DNA of 64,000 nucleotides from JAIQGF01 sp051006995. GTDB taxonomy: Bacteria; Acidobacteriota; Terriglobia; Terriglobales; Acidobacteriaceae. Shown here piece by piece: positions 28,805-37,181 of this stretch; within the stretch, counting starts at the first letter, position 1; each line of letters begins with the position of its first letter. Made by a program: the position numbers and the translations under genes. The stretch is taken from contig JBPCSQ010000037.1 in NCBI GenBank assembly GCA_051006995.1, forward strand, positions 62,001 through 126,000. The letters are read 5' to 3'. The notes under the pieces are model-generated. The model did not search any database, had not been told where the DNA came from, and saw only the letters and a list, made by a program, of their open reading frames with translations.

Positions 28805-31800
28805 ATGTACGTTGAGCTTCATGCCGCGTCCGCGTTCAGCTTTCTTGAGGGCGCCAGCCTCCCCGAGGAGATGGCGGAGGTCTGCGCGGCGCATGGCATG
28901 CCCGCCATGGCGCTGCTGGACCGCGACGGCGTGTACGGCGAGCCCCGATTTCATCTGGCGATGAAGAAGGCAGGCATGAAGGCGCACATCGGGGCGGAAA
29001 TCACAGCGAAGTTTCACGTTTCGAGTTTCACGTTTCACGTACCTTCGCGTGCAGAACGCGAAACGCGAAACGGGAAACGTGAAACGTGTACGCTGCCCCT
29101 CCTCGTCATTTCCCGCACCGGATATCGAAATCTGTGCCAGTTGATCACGCGCATGAAAGCGCGCGGCCCGAAAGACGCGCCGCCGGAGGTGATTGCCGCC
29201 CACGAGGCCGATCTGCAAGAGTATGCAAGCGGTTTGATCTGCCTGACCGGCGGCGAGAACGGCCCACTCGCTGATGGATTGCGTCGTGGCGGCATCGCGG
29301 AAGGGAAGCGCGAGGCCGAGCGCCTTATCCGCATCTTCGGCCGCGAAAATGTTTACGTCGAGCTGCAGCGCCATTACCTGCGCGACGAGGAAGCACGCAA
29401 CCAGGCGGCCATTGAGGTCGCGCGCTCACTCGGCTTGCCGCTGGCCGCGACTAACGGCGCACGCTACGCCAAGCCGGAGGAGCGGCAGATCCTCGACGTC
29501 TTCACCTGCATGCGCGAGCACCGCACGCTGGCCACCGCAGGACGTCTGCTGGCGCGCAACAGCGAGCGTCACCTGAAGTCGCCGGCGGAAATGCAGAAGC
29601 TGTTCGCCGACTTTCCGGAAGCGATCGCGAATACCGGTGAGATTTCTTCGCGCCTGCAGTTTACGCTCGCCGACCTGGGCTACGAATTCCCCAAATATCC
29701 GGTGCCGGAGGGCGAAACCATGATGTCGTTCCTGCGCCAGCGCACCGCGGAAGGATTCCAAGAGCGCTACGGGCATGCGGCGCGCGATTTGCGGGCGCGC
29801 GCGCGTCGCCAAATCGAACGCGAGCTGTCGCTGATCGAGAAACTCCAGCTCGAAGGTTACTTCCTGATCGTGTGGGACATCGTGCGCTTCTGCCGCGAAC
29901 AGAGCATCCTGGTGCAGGGACGCGGTTCGGCCGCTAACAGCGCGGTTTGCTATTCGCTCGGCATCACTGCGGTGGACCCGGTCGGCATGGACCTGCTGTT
30001 CGAGCGCTTCCTCAGCGAAGAACGCGGCGAATGGCCGGACATTGATCTCGATCTCCCCTCGGGGGACCAACGCGAGCGCGCCATTCAATACGTTTACCAG
30101 CGCTATGGCGAACGCGGCGCCGCCATGACCGCCAACGTCATCACGTATCGCGGGCGCCTGGCCGCGCGCGAGATGGGAAAGGCCCTCGGTTTTGACAGCG
30201 ACACCACCGATCGGCTCTCCTCGCTGGTCGGCACCTGGGAATATAAGGACCCTGACGATACGCTGGAAAAACAATTTCGCTACGCCGGCTTCGACCTGCG
30301 CCATCCGCGCATGCGGAAATTTCTCGAGCTCTGCCTGGCGGTGCAGGATCTGCCGCGCCATCTAGGACAGCACTCGGGAGGCATGGTCATTTGCCAGGGA
30401 CAACTGGATTCTGTCGTCCCGCTGGAGCCGGCGTCCATGCCCGGCCGCGTGGTGGTGCAGTGGGACAAAGAAGACTGCGCCGACATGGGCATCATCAAGG
30501 TGGACCTGCTCGGCCTGGGCATGATGGCGGTGCTGGAGGACTCATTGAAGCTGATCCGCGACCAGCAGGGCGAGGAAGTAAGCCTGGCGCACCTGCCGCC
30601 CGATGATCCCGCGGTGTACGCCGCGTTGCAGAAGGCAGACACCGTCGGCATGTTCCAGATCGAAAGCCGGGCACAGATGTCGTGCCTGCCGCGGCTGCAA
30701 CCGAAACATTTTTACGACATCGTGGTGCAGGTGGCGATCATTCGCCCGGGGCCGATCGTCGGCAAGATGGTGAACCCGTTCCTGAAGCGGCGGCAGGGGC
30801 GCGAGCCGGTGGAATATCCGCATCCATCGCTCGAGCCGGTGCTGTCGCGAACCCTGGGCGTGCCGCTGTTTCAGGAGCAATTGCTGCGTATGGCCATGAT
30901 CACCGCCGGATTCACCGGCGGCGAGGCCGAGGAACTGCGCCGCGCCATGGGCTTCAAGCGCTCGGAAAAACGCATGCGCGACATCGAAATCAAGCTGCGC
31001 GCCGGCATGGAGCACAACGGCATCGGGGGAGACGCGCAGGAGATGATCGTGCAGTCCATCACCAGCTTTGCGCTCTACGGCTTTCCCGAGTCGCACGCCG
31101 CCAGCTTCGCGCTGCTGGCGTACGCCAGCGCGTATTTGAAGACCCATTACCTGGCGGCATTCACTGCGGCGCTGCTCAACAACCAGCCCATGGGGTTTTA
31201 CCACCCCTCAACCGTGGTGAAAGATGCGCAACGTCACGGGCTGAAGCTGCTGCCGGTGGATGCAATGCGCTCCGACTGGCTGTGTACGTTGGAAGAAATT
31301 CCGAATTCCGAGTTCCGTGTTCCGAGTACTTCCGCACAGCATCATCACTCGGAACTCAGAACTTGGAACTCGGAACTCGCGGTCCGTTTAGGCCTGCGCT
31401 ACGTCCGCGGCCTGCGCGAGGACGCGGCGTATGCCCTAGTGCGCGAGCGCGAGAAGCGGCCGTTTCCGTCCATCTCCGACCTGGCGCAACGCGTGCCGGA
31501 ACTGCGGCGCGCGGAACTAGAAACGCTCGCGGCAATTGGAGCGTTGAATAGCATCGGTTGCAATGTTGCACATGACGAAGACCTTTCACGTTTCACGTTC
31601 CAGGCTTCACGTGAATGCGCTCGAGACAACGCGAAACGTGAAACTCGAAACGCGAAACCCGCTTTCCATCGTAGAGACGCGCTCTGGCAGGTCAGCGCTG
31701 CCGCCCGGGGAGGCTCCAGGCAAGCCGATGTTGCTCGTTTAGGGGGTTCATTGCTGGAGCAGATCCCCGAACCGGACGCGCCTTCGCCGCTCGATGCTAT

Positions 31801-32215
31801 GAGTCGCGAAGAACGCCTGGTTGCAGACTTCCGCGGTATGGGCCTGACAGTAGGGCCGCATCCCATGGCTTATCGGCGGGCAGAACTCCAGGCGCAGGGC
31901 ATCCGCACGGCTGCCGAACTGGAAAGAACTCCGAATGGAAAATTCGTCAAGGCAGCGGGCTGCGTGATTGCGCGCCAGCGTCCCGGCACGGCAAGCGGCT
32001 TCGTGTTCCTCAGCCTGGAAGACGAAACCGGAATTGCCAATGCCATCATTACTCCTGACCTGTTCGAGCAAAACCGCCTGCTGCTAGTGGCGGAGAAGTT
32101 TCTCCTGGTTGAAGGCGTGCTCCAGAACTTGGACAATGTCATCTCCGTCAAAGCGCATAAAGTGCTGCCGCTGGCGGTCACGCAGGCGGAAACCCGCTCT
32201 CACGACTTCCATTAA
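28805..32215 (+). CDS. dnaE2: Error-prone DNA polymerase DnaE2
   Basis: The protein has 1136 residues. Residues 1-250 form the PHP domain (MYVELHAASAFSFLEGAS, HGMPAMALLDRDGV). The polymerase active site is present: PDIDLDLPSG holds two catalytic Asp and IIKVDLLGLGMM the third. An OB domain lies near the C terminus (GFVFLSLEDETGIANAII). With ImuA and ImuB it forms the mutasome for mutagenic bypass of lesions. The family is normally about 1050 residues; three in-frame inserts at about 68-96, 832-858 and 920-954 account for the excess. Each insert coincides with a word-repeat palindrome, and conserved sequence resumes on both sides. The start codon is part of another such element. No Shine-Dalgarno is visible. 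Confidence 0.95.
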   Translation: MYVELHAASAFSFLEGASLPEEMAEVCAAHGMPAMALLDRDGVYGEPRFHLAMKKAGMKAHIGAEITAKFHVSSFTFHVPSRAERETRNGKRETCTLPLLVISRTGYRNLCQLITRMKARGPKDAPPEVIAAHEADLQEYASGLICLTGGENGPLADGLRRGGIAEGKREAERLIRIFGRENVYVELQRHYLRDEEARNQAAIEVARSLGLPLAATNGARYAKPEERQILDVFTCMREHRTLATAGRLLARNSERHLKSPAEMQKLFADFPEAIANTGEISSRLQFTLADLGYEFPKYPVPEGETMMSFLRQRTAEGFQERYGHAARDLRARARRQIERELSLIEKLQLEGYFLIVWDIVRFCREQSILVQGRGSAANSAVCYSLGITAVDPVGMDLLFERFLSEERGEWPDIDLDLPSGDQRERAIQYVYQRYGERGAAMTANVITYRGRLAAREMGKALGFDSDTTDRLSSLVGTWEYKDPDDTLEKQFRYAGFDLRHPRMRKFLELCLAVQDLPRHLGQHSGGMVICQGQLDSVVPLEPASMPGRVVVQWDKEDCADMGIIKVDLLGLGMMAVLEDSLKLIRDQQGEEVSLAHLPPDDPAVYAALQKADTVGMFQIESRAQMSCLPRLQPKHFYDIVVQVAIIRPGPIVGKMVNPFLKRRQGREPVEYPHPSLEPVLSRTLGVPLFQEQLLRMAMITAGFTGGEAEELRRAMGFKRSEKRMRDIEIKLRAGMEHNGIGGDAQEMIVQSITSFALYGFPESHAASFALLAYASAYLKTHYLAAFTAALLNNQPMGFYHPSTVVKDAQRHGLKLLPVDAMRSDWLCTLEEIPNSEFRVPSTSAQHHHSELRTWNSELAVRLGLRYVRGLREDAAYALVREREKRPFPSISDLAQRVPELRRAELETLAAIGALNSIGCNVAHDEDLSRFTFQASRECARDNAKRETRNAKPAFHRRDALWQVSAAARGGSRQADVARLGGSLLEQIPEPDAPSPLDAMSREERLVADFRGMGLTVGPHPMAYRRAELQAQGIRTAAELERTPNGKFVKAAGCVIARQRPGTASGFVFLSLEDETGIANAIITPDLFEQNRLLLVAEKFLLVEGVLQNLDNVISVKAHKVLPLAVTQAETRSHDFH
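29011..29089. repeat. Long palindromic word element inside dnaE2 (GTTTCACGTTTC word), insert 1
   Basis: The left arm (29011-29041) reads four copies of the GTTTCRC word; the right arm (29055-29089) is its inverted copy with about five mismatches. The loop is about 14 bases. It encodes residues about 69-95, a Phe/His/Val and then Arg/Glu/Thr-rich stretch inside the PHP domain. Confidence 0.92.
31302..31372. repeat. Palindromic word element inside dnaE2 (GAGTTCCG word), insert 2
   Basis: The 26-base arms 31302-31327 and 31347-31372 are inverted copies with about five mismatches around a 19-base loop. The right arm, read on the minus strand, shares the 16-mer GTTCTGAGTTCCGAGT with the element between trxB and the proline dehydrogenase gene. 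Confidence 0.9.
31582..31660. repeat. Palindromic word element inside dnaE2 (GTTTCACGTTTC word), insert 3
   Basis: The left arm has TTTCACGTTTCACGTTCC and a more diverged CTTCACGTG; the right arm (from 31630) has CGAAACGTGAAACTCGAAACG. It is the second dnaE2 copy of the same word as insert 1, more decayed. Confidence 0.85.
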
Positions 32216-32442
32216 CGATGGCGATACTGGCGCGAAACGGCGCACCCGTGGTCTTGTGCGAGACAACGGAACGGCGGAAAATCCCCTCTATGCAAAGATA
32301 AGTTGTTGCTGATTTTTTTTCTGCCGGGCCCGTCTATCCACAGCAGAACAGGTTATATTGATAGGACATTCATCGATCATGGTCACGCCGCTGAGCGGCG
32401 TCCCTTCATACGATCTAATTCTTTCCAGGAGTTACTCAGAAC

Positions 32443-32682
32443 ATGGCAACGTCAAGAACAAAGCGCGTGAGTACCATTAGTCATGAAGCCCCTGCCAAGC
32501 CGGCGACTTCGGTCCCGACCGAGAAGAAGAACGGCCACGCCAACCTCAATCTTGAAGCCGCCATCCGTGCCCGGGCCTATGAACTGTATGAGAAGCGCGG
32601 ACGCCAAGACGGATTCTCGCAGGACGACTGGCTTCAGGCCGAAACCGAAATTCTGTCGCAGCAACGGCAGCGCACGGCATAA
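32443..32682 (+). CDS. DUF2934 small protein
   Basis: The protein has 79 residues. The C-terminal half (IRARAYELYEKRGRQDGFSQDDWLQAETEI) is a clear DUF2934 domain, a short helical motif common in acidobacteria and of unknown function. The N terminus is Lys/Pro/Thr-rich and disordered. CCAGGAG lies 11 bases before the ATG. The 227-base gap before it contains TATATT and a CGCCGC-TGA-GCGGCG hairpin but no certain promoter. Confidence 0.85.
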   Translation: MATSRTKRVSTISHEAPAKPATSVPTEKKNGHANLNLEAAIRARAYELYEKRGRQDGFSQDDWLQAETEILSQQRQRTA

Positions 32683-32857
32683 AAGGGGCCGCCACTGCTG
32701 GCGCCGGGTCCAAGTTCCACTCCGATCACGAGGTGACTGCGCCGATCCCTGCTCAATGGCGGGACGCCGGCGTGTATTTCACGTGATTCAGTCCCTGGCA
32801 AGTTGCTCCCGGTGCGGGTTTCTGAAAAAATAGGCTAGTGGTGGTGATCCCTACCTG

Positions 32858-34909
32858 ATGCCCTTACTTGGAAGTTTTTCGCTGGTCCTGGCCCTCAGCC
32901 TGAGCATTTATTGCTTCGCCGCGGGTGCCATCGCGTTGGCCCGCAAAGGCCCCGGCGCCGAGCGACTGGCGGAAACGGCGCGCCGCGCCGGCATCGCTGC
33001 CTGGGCGGCGGTAACCATCGCCGCTGCCGTTCTGGTGATCGCCACCTTCCAGAACGATTTCTCGATCGCCTACATCCTGCACCACTCCAATCGCGATCTC
33101 GGACCGGCGTACAAATTCGCCGCGCTGTGGTCCGGCCAGGAAGGCTCATTGCTGTTCTGGTCGTTGTTGCTCGCCACCTATGGCTTGGTGCTGCGCATGC
33201 GCCACAAAGTGGACACACGCCTGGTGGCCTACGCGTCGGTGATCATCGCCGCCGTGCAAGTCTTCTTCTTGTTGCTGGTGAATTTCGCGGCGCCGCCTTT
33301 CGCGCTGACCGCGGGCGCCATCCCGCCGGATGGCAATGGCCTCAACCCGCTGCTCCAGTATCCCGAGATGGTGATTCACCCGCCGATGCTTTACCTCGGC
33401 TATGTGGGCTTCACCGTGCCGTTTGCCTTCGCACTGGCCGCGCTGATCATGAAATATCCCGGCGAGAAGTGGATCCACATCACCCGCCGCTGGACCATGG
33501 TGACGTGGGGATTCCTGACGTGCGGCATCTTCCTGGGAGCGCATTGGGCATACTCGGTGCTTGGCTGGGGTGGGTACTGGGGCTGGGACCCGGTGGAGAA
33601 TGCCTCGCTACTGCCCTGGCTGACCGGCACGGCCTTCCTGCATTCGGTGATGATGCAGGAAAAACGCGGCATGCTGAAGATGTGGAACATGTGGCTGATC
33701 TTCTGCACGTTCCTGCTCTCGATCTTCGGCACGTTCCTGACGCGCAGCGGCGTGGTGAGTTCGGTACATGCATTCGCGCAATCGTCGATCGGTAACTGGT
33801 TCGTCGCTTTCCTCGCGCTGGCGTTCGCCACCTGCGTGTTCTTCTTCGTCAAGAACCGCTCGCATCTGCAAAGCGAGCACCGGCTGGAATCGCTGGTTTC
33901 GCGCGAATCCAGCTTCCTGTTTAACAACCTCATTCTGCTCGTGGCCTGCTTTACCGTGCTTTGGGGCACGCTGTTCCCGATCCTGAGCGAGTGGGTGCAA
34001 GGGCATAAGATCACCGTCGGGCCACCATTTTTCAATCGCGTAAATATCCCGGTGGCGCTGCTATTGCTGCTGCTGACCGCCGTAGGGCCGCTGCTGGCCT
34101 GGCGAAAGACTTCTGTCGAAAGCTTGAAGCGCAACTTCCTCATTCCGACATTGATCGCGGTGGGAGTCGTGGTTCTGCTGGTTGCGACGCCCGCCTCGTG
34201 GGGGCCGCCCTTCGGCATTCGCCCCTGGCAGGAACAATCGTATTTCTATTCGCTGATGACCATCATGCTGGCGGTGCTGGTGGCTGCTACCGTGATTTCC
34301 GAATTCATTCGTGGCGGCCGGGTGATTTCCCGTCACACCGGCTCGAACCTCGCAGCGGGAATGTTGCAGCTTACGCGGCGCAACACGCGGCGCTACGGCG
34401 GCTACATCGTGCACTTCGGTGTCATCGTGATCATGATCGGGTTCGCCGGTTCGGCCTTCAATCGCGACATCGAGAAGGAACTTGGCAATGGCGACCGCAT
34501 GTCCATCGGCCCGTACACGCTGACTTGCCGCTCCTTCACCGAAGACGACAACCCGAATTACCGCAGCCAGTGGGCGATCGTGGACGTGACGAAGAACGGC
34601 ACGCCGGTCGCCACCATGTTCCCCGAGCGCCGCTTTTACAAAGCCAGCGAGCAGACGGCAACCATCGTGGCCAACCGCTCCACCATCCGCGAAGATTTGT
34701 ACCTGGTTTACAGCGGCCTCAACGAAGATACCGGCCGGCCGATCATCAGGGCGCACTTGAACCCGCTGGTGCTGTGGATCTGGATCGGTGTACTGATCGT
34801 CATTGCCGGTACCGGCATCGCCCTGGTGCCAAACGCGGCGCCGGCGCGCGTTACCGTTTCCGCGCACGTACCGGCCGCGGCAGAGCAGCCGGTGGGAGCG
34901 GGACAATGA
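32858..34909 (+). CDS. ccmF: CcmF, cytochrome c haem lyase subunit
   Basis: The protein has 683 residues with about 14 membrane helices. The haem-handling WWD-like motif GWGGYWGWDPVENASLLPWL and conserved His residues (for example VIHPPMLYLGYVGF) identify CcmF. It ligates haem to the CXXCH motif of apocytochromes c in the periplasm (system I). The gene starts an operon: ccmH starts within its stop (ATGA), then two more genes overlap in the same way. ccmA-E are not in the window. The nearby CXXCH protein at 24.6 kb is a possible client. Confidence 0.94.
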   Translation: MPLLGSFSLVLALSLSIYCFAAGAIALARKGPGAERLAETARRAGIAAWAAVTIAAAVLVIATFQNDFSIAYILHHSNRDLGPAYKFAALWSGQEGSLLFWSLLLATYGLVLRMRHKVDTRLVAYASVIIAAVQVFFLLLVNFAAPPFALTAGAIPPDGNGLNPLLQYPEMVIHPPMLYLGYVGFTVPFAFALAALIMKYPGEKWIHITRRWTMVTWGFLTCGIFLGAHWAYSVLGWGGYWGWDPVENASLLPWLTGTAFLHSVMMQEKRGMLKMWNMWLIFCTFLLSIFGTFLTRSGVVSSVHAFAQSSIGNWFVAFLALAFATCVFFFVKNRSHLQSEHRLESLVSRESSFLFNNLILLVACFTVLWGTLFPILSEWVQGHKITVGPPFFNRVNIPVALLLLLLTAVGPLLAWRKTSVESLKRNFLIPTLIAVGVVVLLVATPASWGPPFGIRPWQEQSYFYSLMTIMLAVLVAATVISEFIRGGRVISRHTGSNLAAGMLQLTRRNTRRYGGYIVHFGVIVIMIGFAGSAFNRDIEKELGNGDRMSIGPYTLTCRSFTEDDNPNYRSQWAIVDVTKNGTPVATMFPERRFYKASEQTATIVANRSTIREDLYLVYSGLNEDTGRPIIRAHLNPLVLWIWIGVLIVIAGTGIALVPNAAPARVTVSAHVPAAAEQPVGAGQ

Positions 34910-35418
34910 ACAGGCTTCGGGCTGCAGGCTCCAGGCGTTGGGCGGATGCGATTCGCCGAGTAGCTGCGCTGCTCGCCTTGGCGATCATCGTCGTACTTTT
35001 CGCCGGCGCCGGAGACGACGCGACCGGGCGCTTCGACAAGATCGGCCACAAGCTCATGTGCCGCTGCGGCTGCGGGCAGATCCTGCTGGAATGCAATCAC
35101 GTCGGCTGTACCTACTCCGACAAAATGCGCAACGAACTCATGGCGGGCATCGAGCGTGGCGACAGCGACGACCTGGTCATGCAGGCGTTCGTGCAGAAAT
35201 ACGGTCCTACGGTTCTGGCGGCGCCCACAACTACCGGATTCAATCGCGTGGCGTGGATCATGCCCTTCGTTGCCCTGACTGCGGGTCTGCTGGTGGTGGT
35301 CAGCATTGTGCGCGTGTGGAACGCGCGCCGCACCGCGCCGGCGCCTGCTGCAAGCACGGTTGATCCCGTGGTTCTGGACGATTTCCGCCGCCGCGTGCAC
35401 GAGGAGACCGAATTATGA
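34906..35418 (+). CDS. ccmH: CcmH, apocytochrome c thiol reductase
   Basis: The protein has 170 residues. The redox motif is LMCRCGCGQ (the CcmH LRCxxC region, here with an extra Cys), at about residues 50-58, in a periplasmic three-helix domain. One membrane segment precedes it and one follows at about 110-130. It keeps the haem-binding Cys of apocytochromes reduced. Its ATG overlaps the ccmF stop by 4 bases. The first residues (MNRLRAAGSRRW) are encoded by a word repeat of the AGGCTGC type. Confidence 0.9.
   Translation: MNRLRAAGSRRWADAIRRVAALLALAIIVVLFAGAGDDATGRFDKIGHKLMCRCGCGQILLECNHVGCTYSDKMRNELMAGIERGDSDDLVMQAFVQKYGPTVLAAPTTTGFNRVAWIMPFVALTAGLLVVVSIVRVWNARRTAPAPAASTVDPVVLDDFRRRVHEETEL
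34911..34937. repeat. Word repeat CAGGCTTCGGGCTGCAGG at the start of ccmH
   Basis: Four imperfect tandem copies of the word RGGCTSC encode codons 3-11 of CcmH. GGCTTCGGGCTGCAGG is nearly the same as GGCTGCGGGCTTCAGG in imuA (26807). Confidence 0.65.
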
Positions 35419-35720
35419 CGGCCATGATTGCCGCCTGCGTGCTGCTCACCGCCGCGCTTTTTTTCTATATTTTCACGCTTCCCGGGGAAGTCGACGCGGC
35501 GCCGGAGAAAACGCGGCTGGCATTTCTGTGCGAGCGCAAGGAAGCGGTGTACGAAAATCTGCGCGACCTGAATTTCGAGTATAAGGCGGGAAAAATGCCC
35601 GCCGCAGATTACCAGCCGATGCGCGCGTCGCTGGAAGACGAGGCCGCCGCCCTGCTGGCCGAAATCGAAGCGCTGGAGAAGCAAAGCGGCGCCACTACAC
35701 CGCAAGGAGTTCGAGCTTGA
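35415..35720 (+). CDS. CcmI-like short membrane protein
   Basis: The protein has 101 residues: one N-terminal membrane helix (MTAMIAACVLLTAALFFYIF) followed by a helical domain with the motif YENLRDLNFEYKAGKMPAADYQPMRASLE. This matches the N-terminal part of CcmI (CycH), which helps present apocytochrome to the lyase. The TPR part of CcmI is absent. The ATG overlaps the ccmH stop (ATGA), so it belongs to the same operon. Confidence 0.75.
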   Translation: MTAMIAACVLLTAALFFYIFTLPGEVDAAPEKTRLAFLCERKEAVYENLRDLNFEYKAGKMPAADYQPMRASLEDEAAALLAEIEALEKQSGATTPQGVRA

Positions 35721-37069
35721 GATTTTCCCTCAAAGCGGAGTCACCCCGAGGCGGAGCGCAGCTGCGGCCAGGGACTTGCTTTCATCGCTACGCGAAAATG
35801 GCCATTGCGACGCTCATGGTTGCTTCCGCAGCTCTCGTTTCCGCCGAGACTCTGGCGGGGACGGTCACCAACGCTACCAACGGGAAGCCCTCCGCCGGCG
35901 ACGACGTTGTTTTGATCACGCTCTCGCAGGGCATGCAGGAGTCCGGTCGCGCCAAGACCGATGCGCAGGGCCGCTTCCGCTTCGACATCACCGACTCCGG
36001 CGGGCCGCATCTGGTCCGTGTGAACCACCAAGGCGTGAATTATTTTCCGGCCGGTGGTCCCATTCGTCCGGGCACAACGGCCACTGAAATCAAGGTCTAC
36101 GACTCGGCCAAGAAGCTGGACGGAATTGCGGAGAGCTTGCGCGTGGTGCGCGTCCAAGCCGATCAGACCAACTTGCAGGTAATCGAACTGATTTCCGTGA
36201 AGAACGATTCCAATCCGCCACGCGCGCTTATGGCGGACCGGACGTGGGAAATTTATCTGCCGGAAGGCGCGCAGGTGGACCAGTCGGCCGCGCAGGGGCC
36301 GGGTGGCATGCCGGTGAACACCGCGCCGGTTCCCGACGACAAGCAAAAGGGCCGGTACTATTTCGTGTTTCCGCTGCGGCCCGGGGAAACGCGATTCCAG
36401 GTGGCATATCACCTGCCGTATTCGGGCGAAGCCACGTTGAAGCCGAGGATTACCGGCAAGCTCGAGCACTTCGCCATCATGCTGCCGAAATCCATGGAGT
36501 TCGGAGCCAAGTCGAGCGGCGTCTTTTCGCCCGTCCAGGACGAGAGCGGACAAAACACGCTGGAAGTCGCGACCAACGTCACCGCCGACAAGGATCTGAG
36601 CTTCCGCGTCTCCGGAAAAGGAACGATTGCCGACAGCCAGGGCGAGCAGCAGGAGGCGCAATCCGGGGGCGGAATGCCGGGCGGTACAGCCACACGTCAG
36701 GGGCCTGGTGGCGGGCTGGGCACGCCTGAGGGAACCCCTGATCCCCTTCACAAATATCGCTGGGCGATTCTGGGCGTGACGCTTGCCCTGCTGGCTGCCG
36801 GAGGCGGTTGGGTCGTTTCCCGTCCTTCCGGCGCGCCGCAGCGCTCCAAGGCTAGTGCGCCACCACTTGCCGAGGACCACCTCCCCGGCGGTTCCAACCT
36901 GCTGCTGCAAGCCATGAAGGAGGAGCTTTTCCAGTTAGAACTCGACCGCCAGCAGGGAAAAGTTTCAGAAGCGGAGTACCAGAAATCCAAAGCCGCTCTG
37001 GACCATACCCTAAAACGTGCCCTGGCCCGCGACGCATCCGGCTCCAAGCGACAGGCTTCCGTCGGCTAA
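35717..37069 (+). CDS. Membrane protein with carboxypeptidase-regulatory-like domain and CcmI-like C-terminal helix
   Basis: The protein has 450 residues, start TTG overlapping the previous stop (TTGA), with AGGAG 7 bases upstream. A signal segment (residues about 28-43) precedes an Ig-like carboxypeptidase-regulatory domain at about 46-120 (LAGTVTNATNGKPSAGDDVVL). A larger beta-rich region, a Gly/Pro-rich linker and one membrane helix at about 350-368 follow. The cytoplasmic tail ends FQLELDRQQGKVSEAEYQKSKAALDHTLKRAL, which resembles the helix of the preceding CcmI-like protein. It is the fourth gene of the ccm operon, so a role in cytochrome assembly is likely but unproven. Confidence 0.75.
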   Translation: MRFSLKAESPRGGAQLRPGTCFHRYAKMAIATLMVASAALVSAETLAGTVTNATNGKPSAGDDVVLITLSQGMQESGRAKTDAQGRFRFDITDSGGPHLVRVNHQGVNYFPAGGPIRPGTTATEIKVYDSAKKLDGIAESLRVVRVQADQTNLQVIELISVKNDSNPPRALMADRTWEIYLPEGAQVDQSAAQGPGGMPVNTAPVPDDKQKGRYYFVFPLRPGETRFQVAYHLPYSGEATLKPRITGKLEHFAIMLPKSMEFGAKSSGVFSPVQDESGQNTLEVATNVTADKDLSFRVSGKGTIADSQGEQQEAQSGGGMPGGTATRQGPGGGLGTPEGTPDPLHKYRWAILGVTLALLAAGGGWVVSRPSGAPQRSKASAPPLAEDHLPGGSNLLLQAMKEELFQLELDRQQGKVSEAEYQKSKAALDHTLKRALARDASGSKRQASVG

Positions 37070-37181
37070 CAAGCCGCAACGATGCGGAACCCGCGAGTGT
37101 CGGAAGTTTTCGTTTTCCACAATCGCGCACGCCAACCGCGCCACTTTCTCTGGCATCTTTTCGTGAAAACGGAGGATTTCC

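Noticed and set aside
29011..31660. Assembly or sequencing artefact creating the dnaE2 repeats
   Set aside because: Word repeats of the same kind occur at about 20 sites, keep the frame, and have imperfect copies; artefacts would be random and frame-breaking. It cannot be fully excluded without reads.
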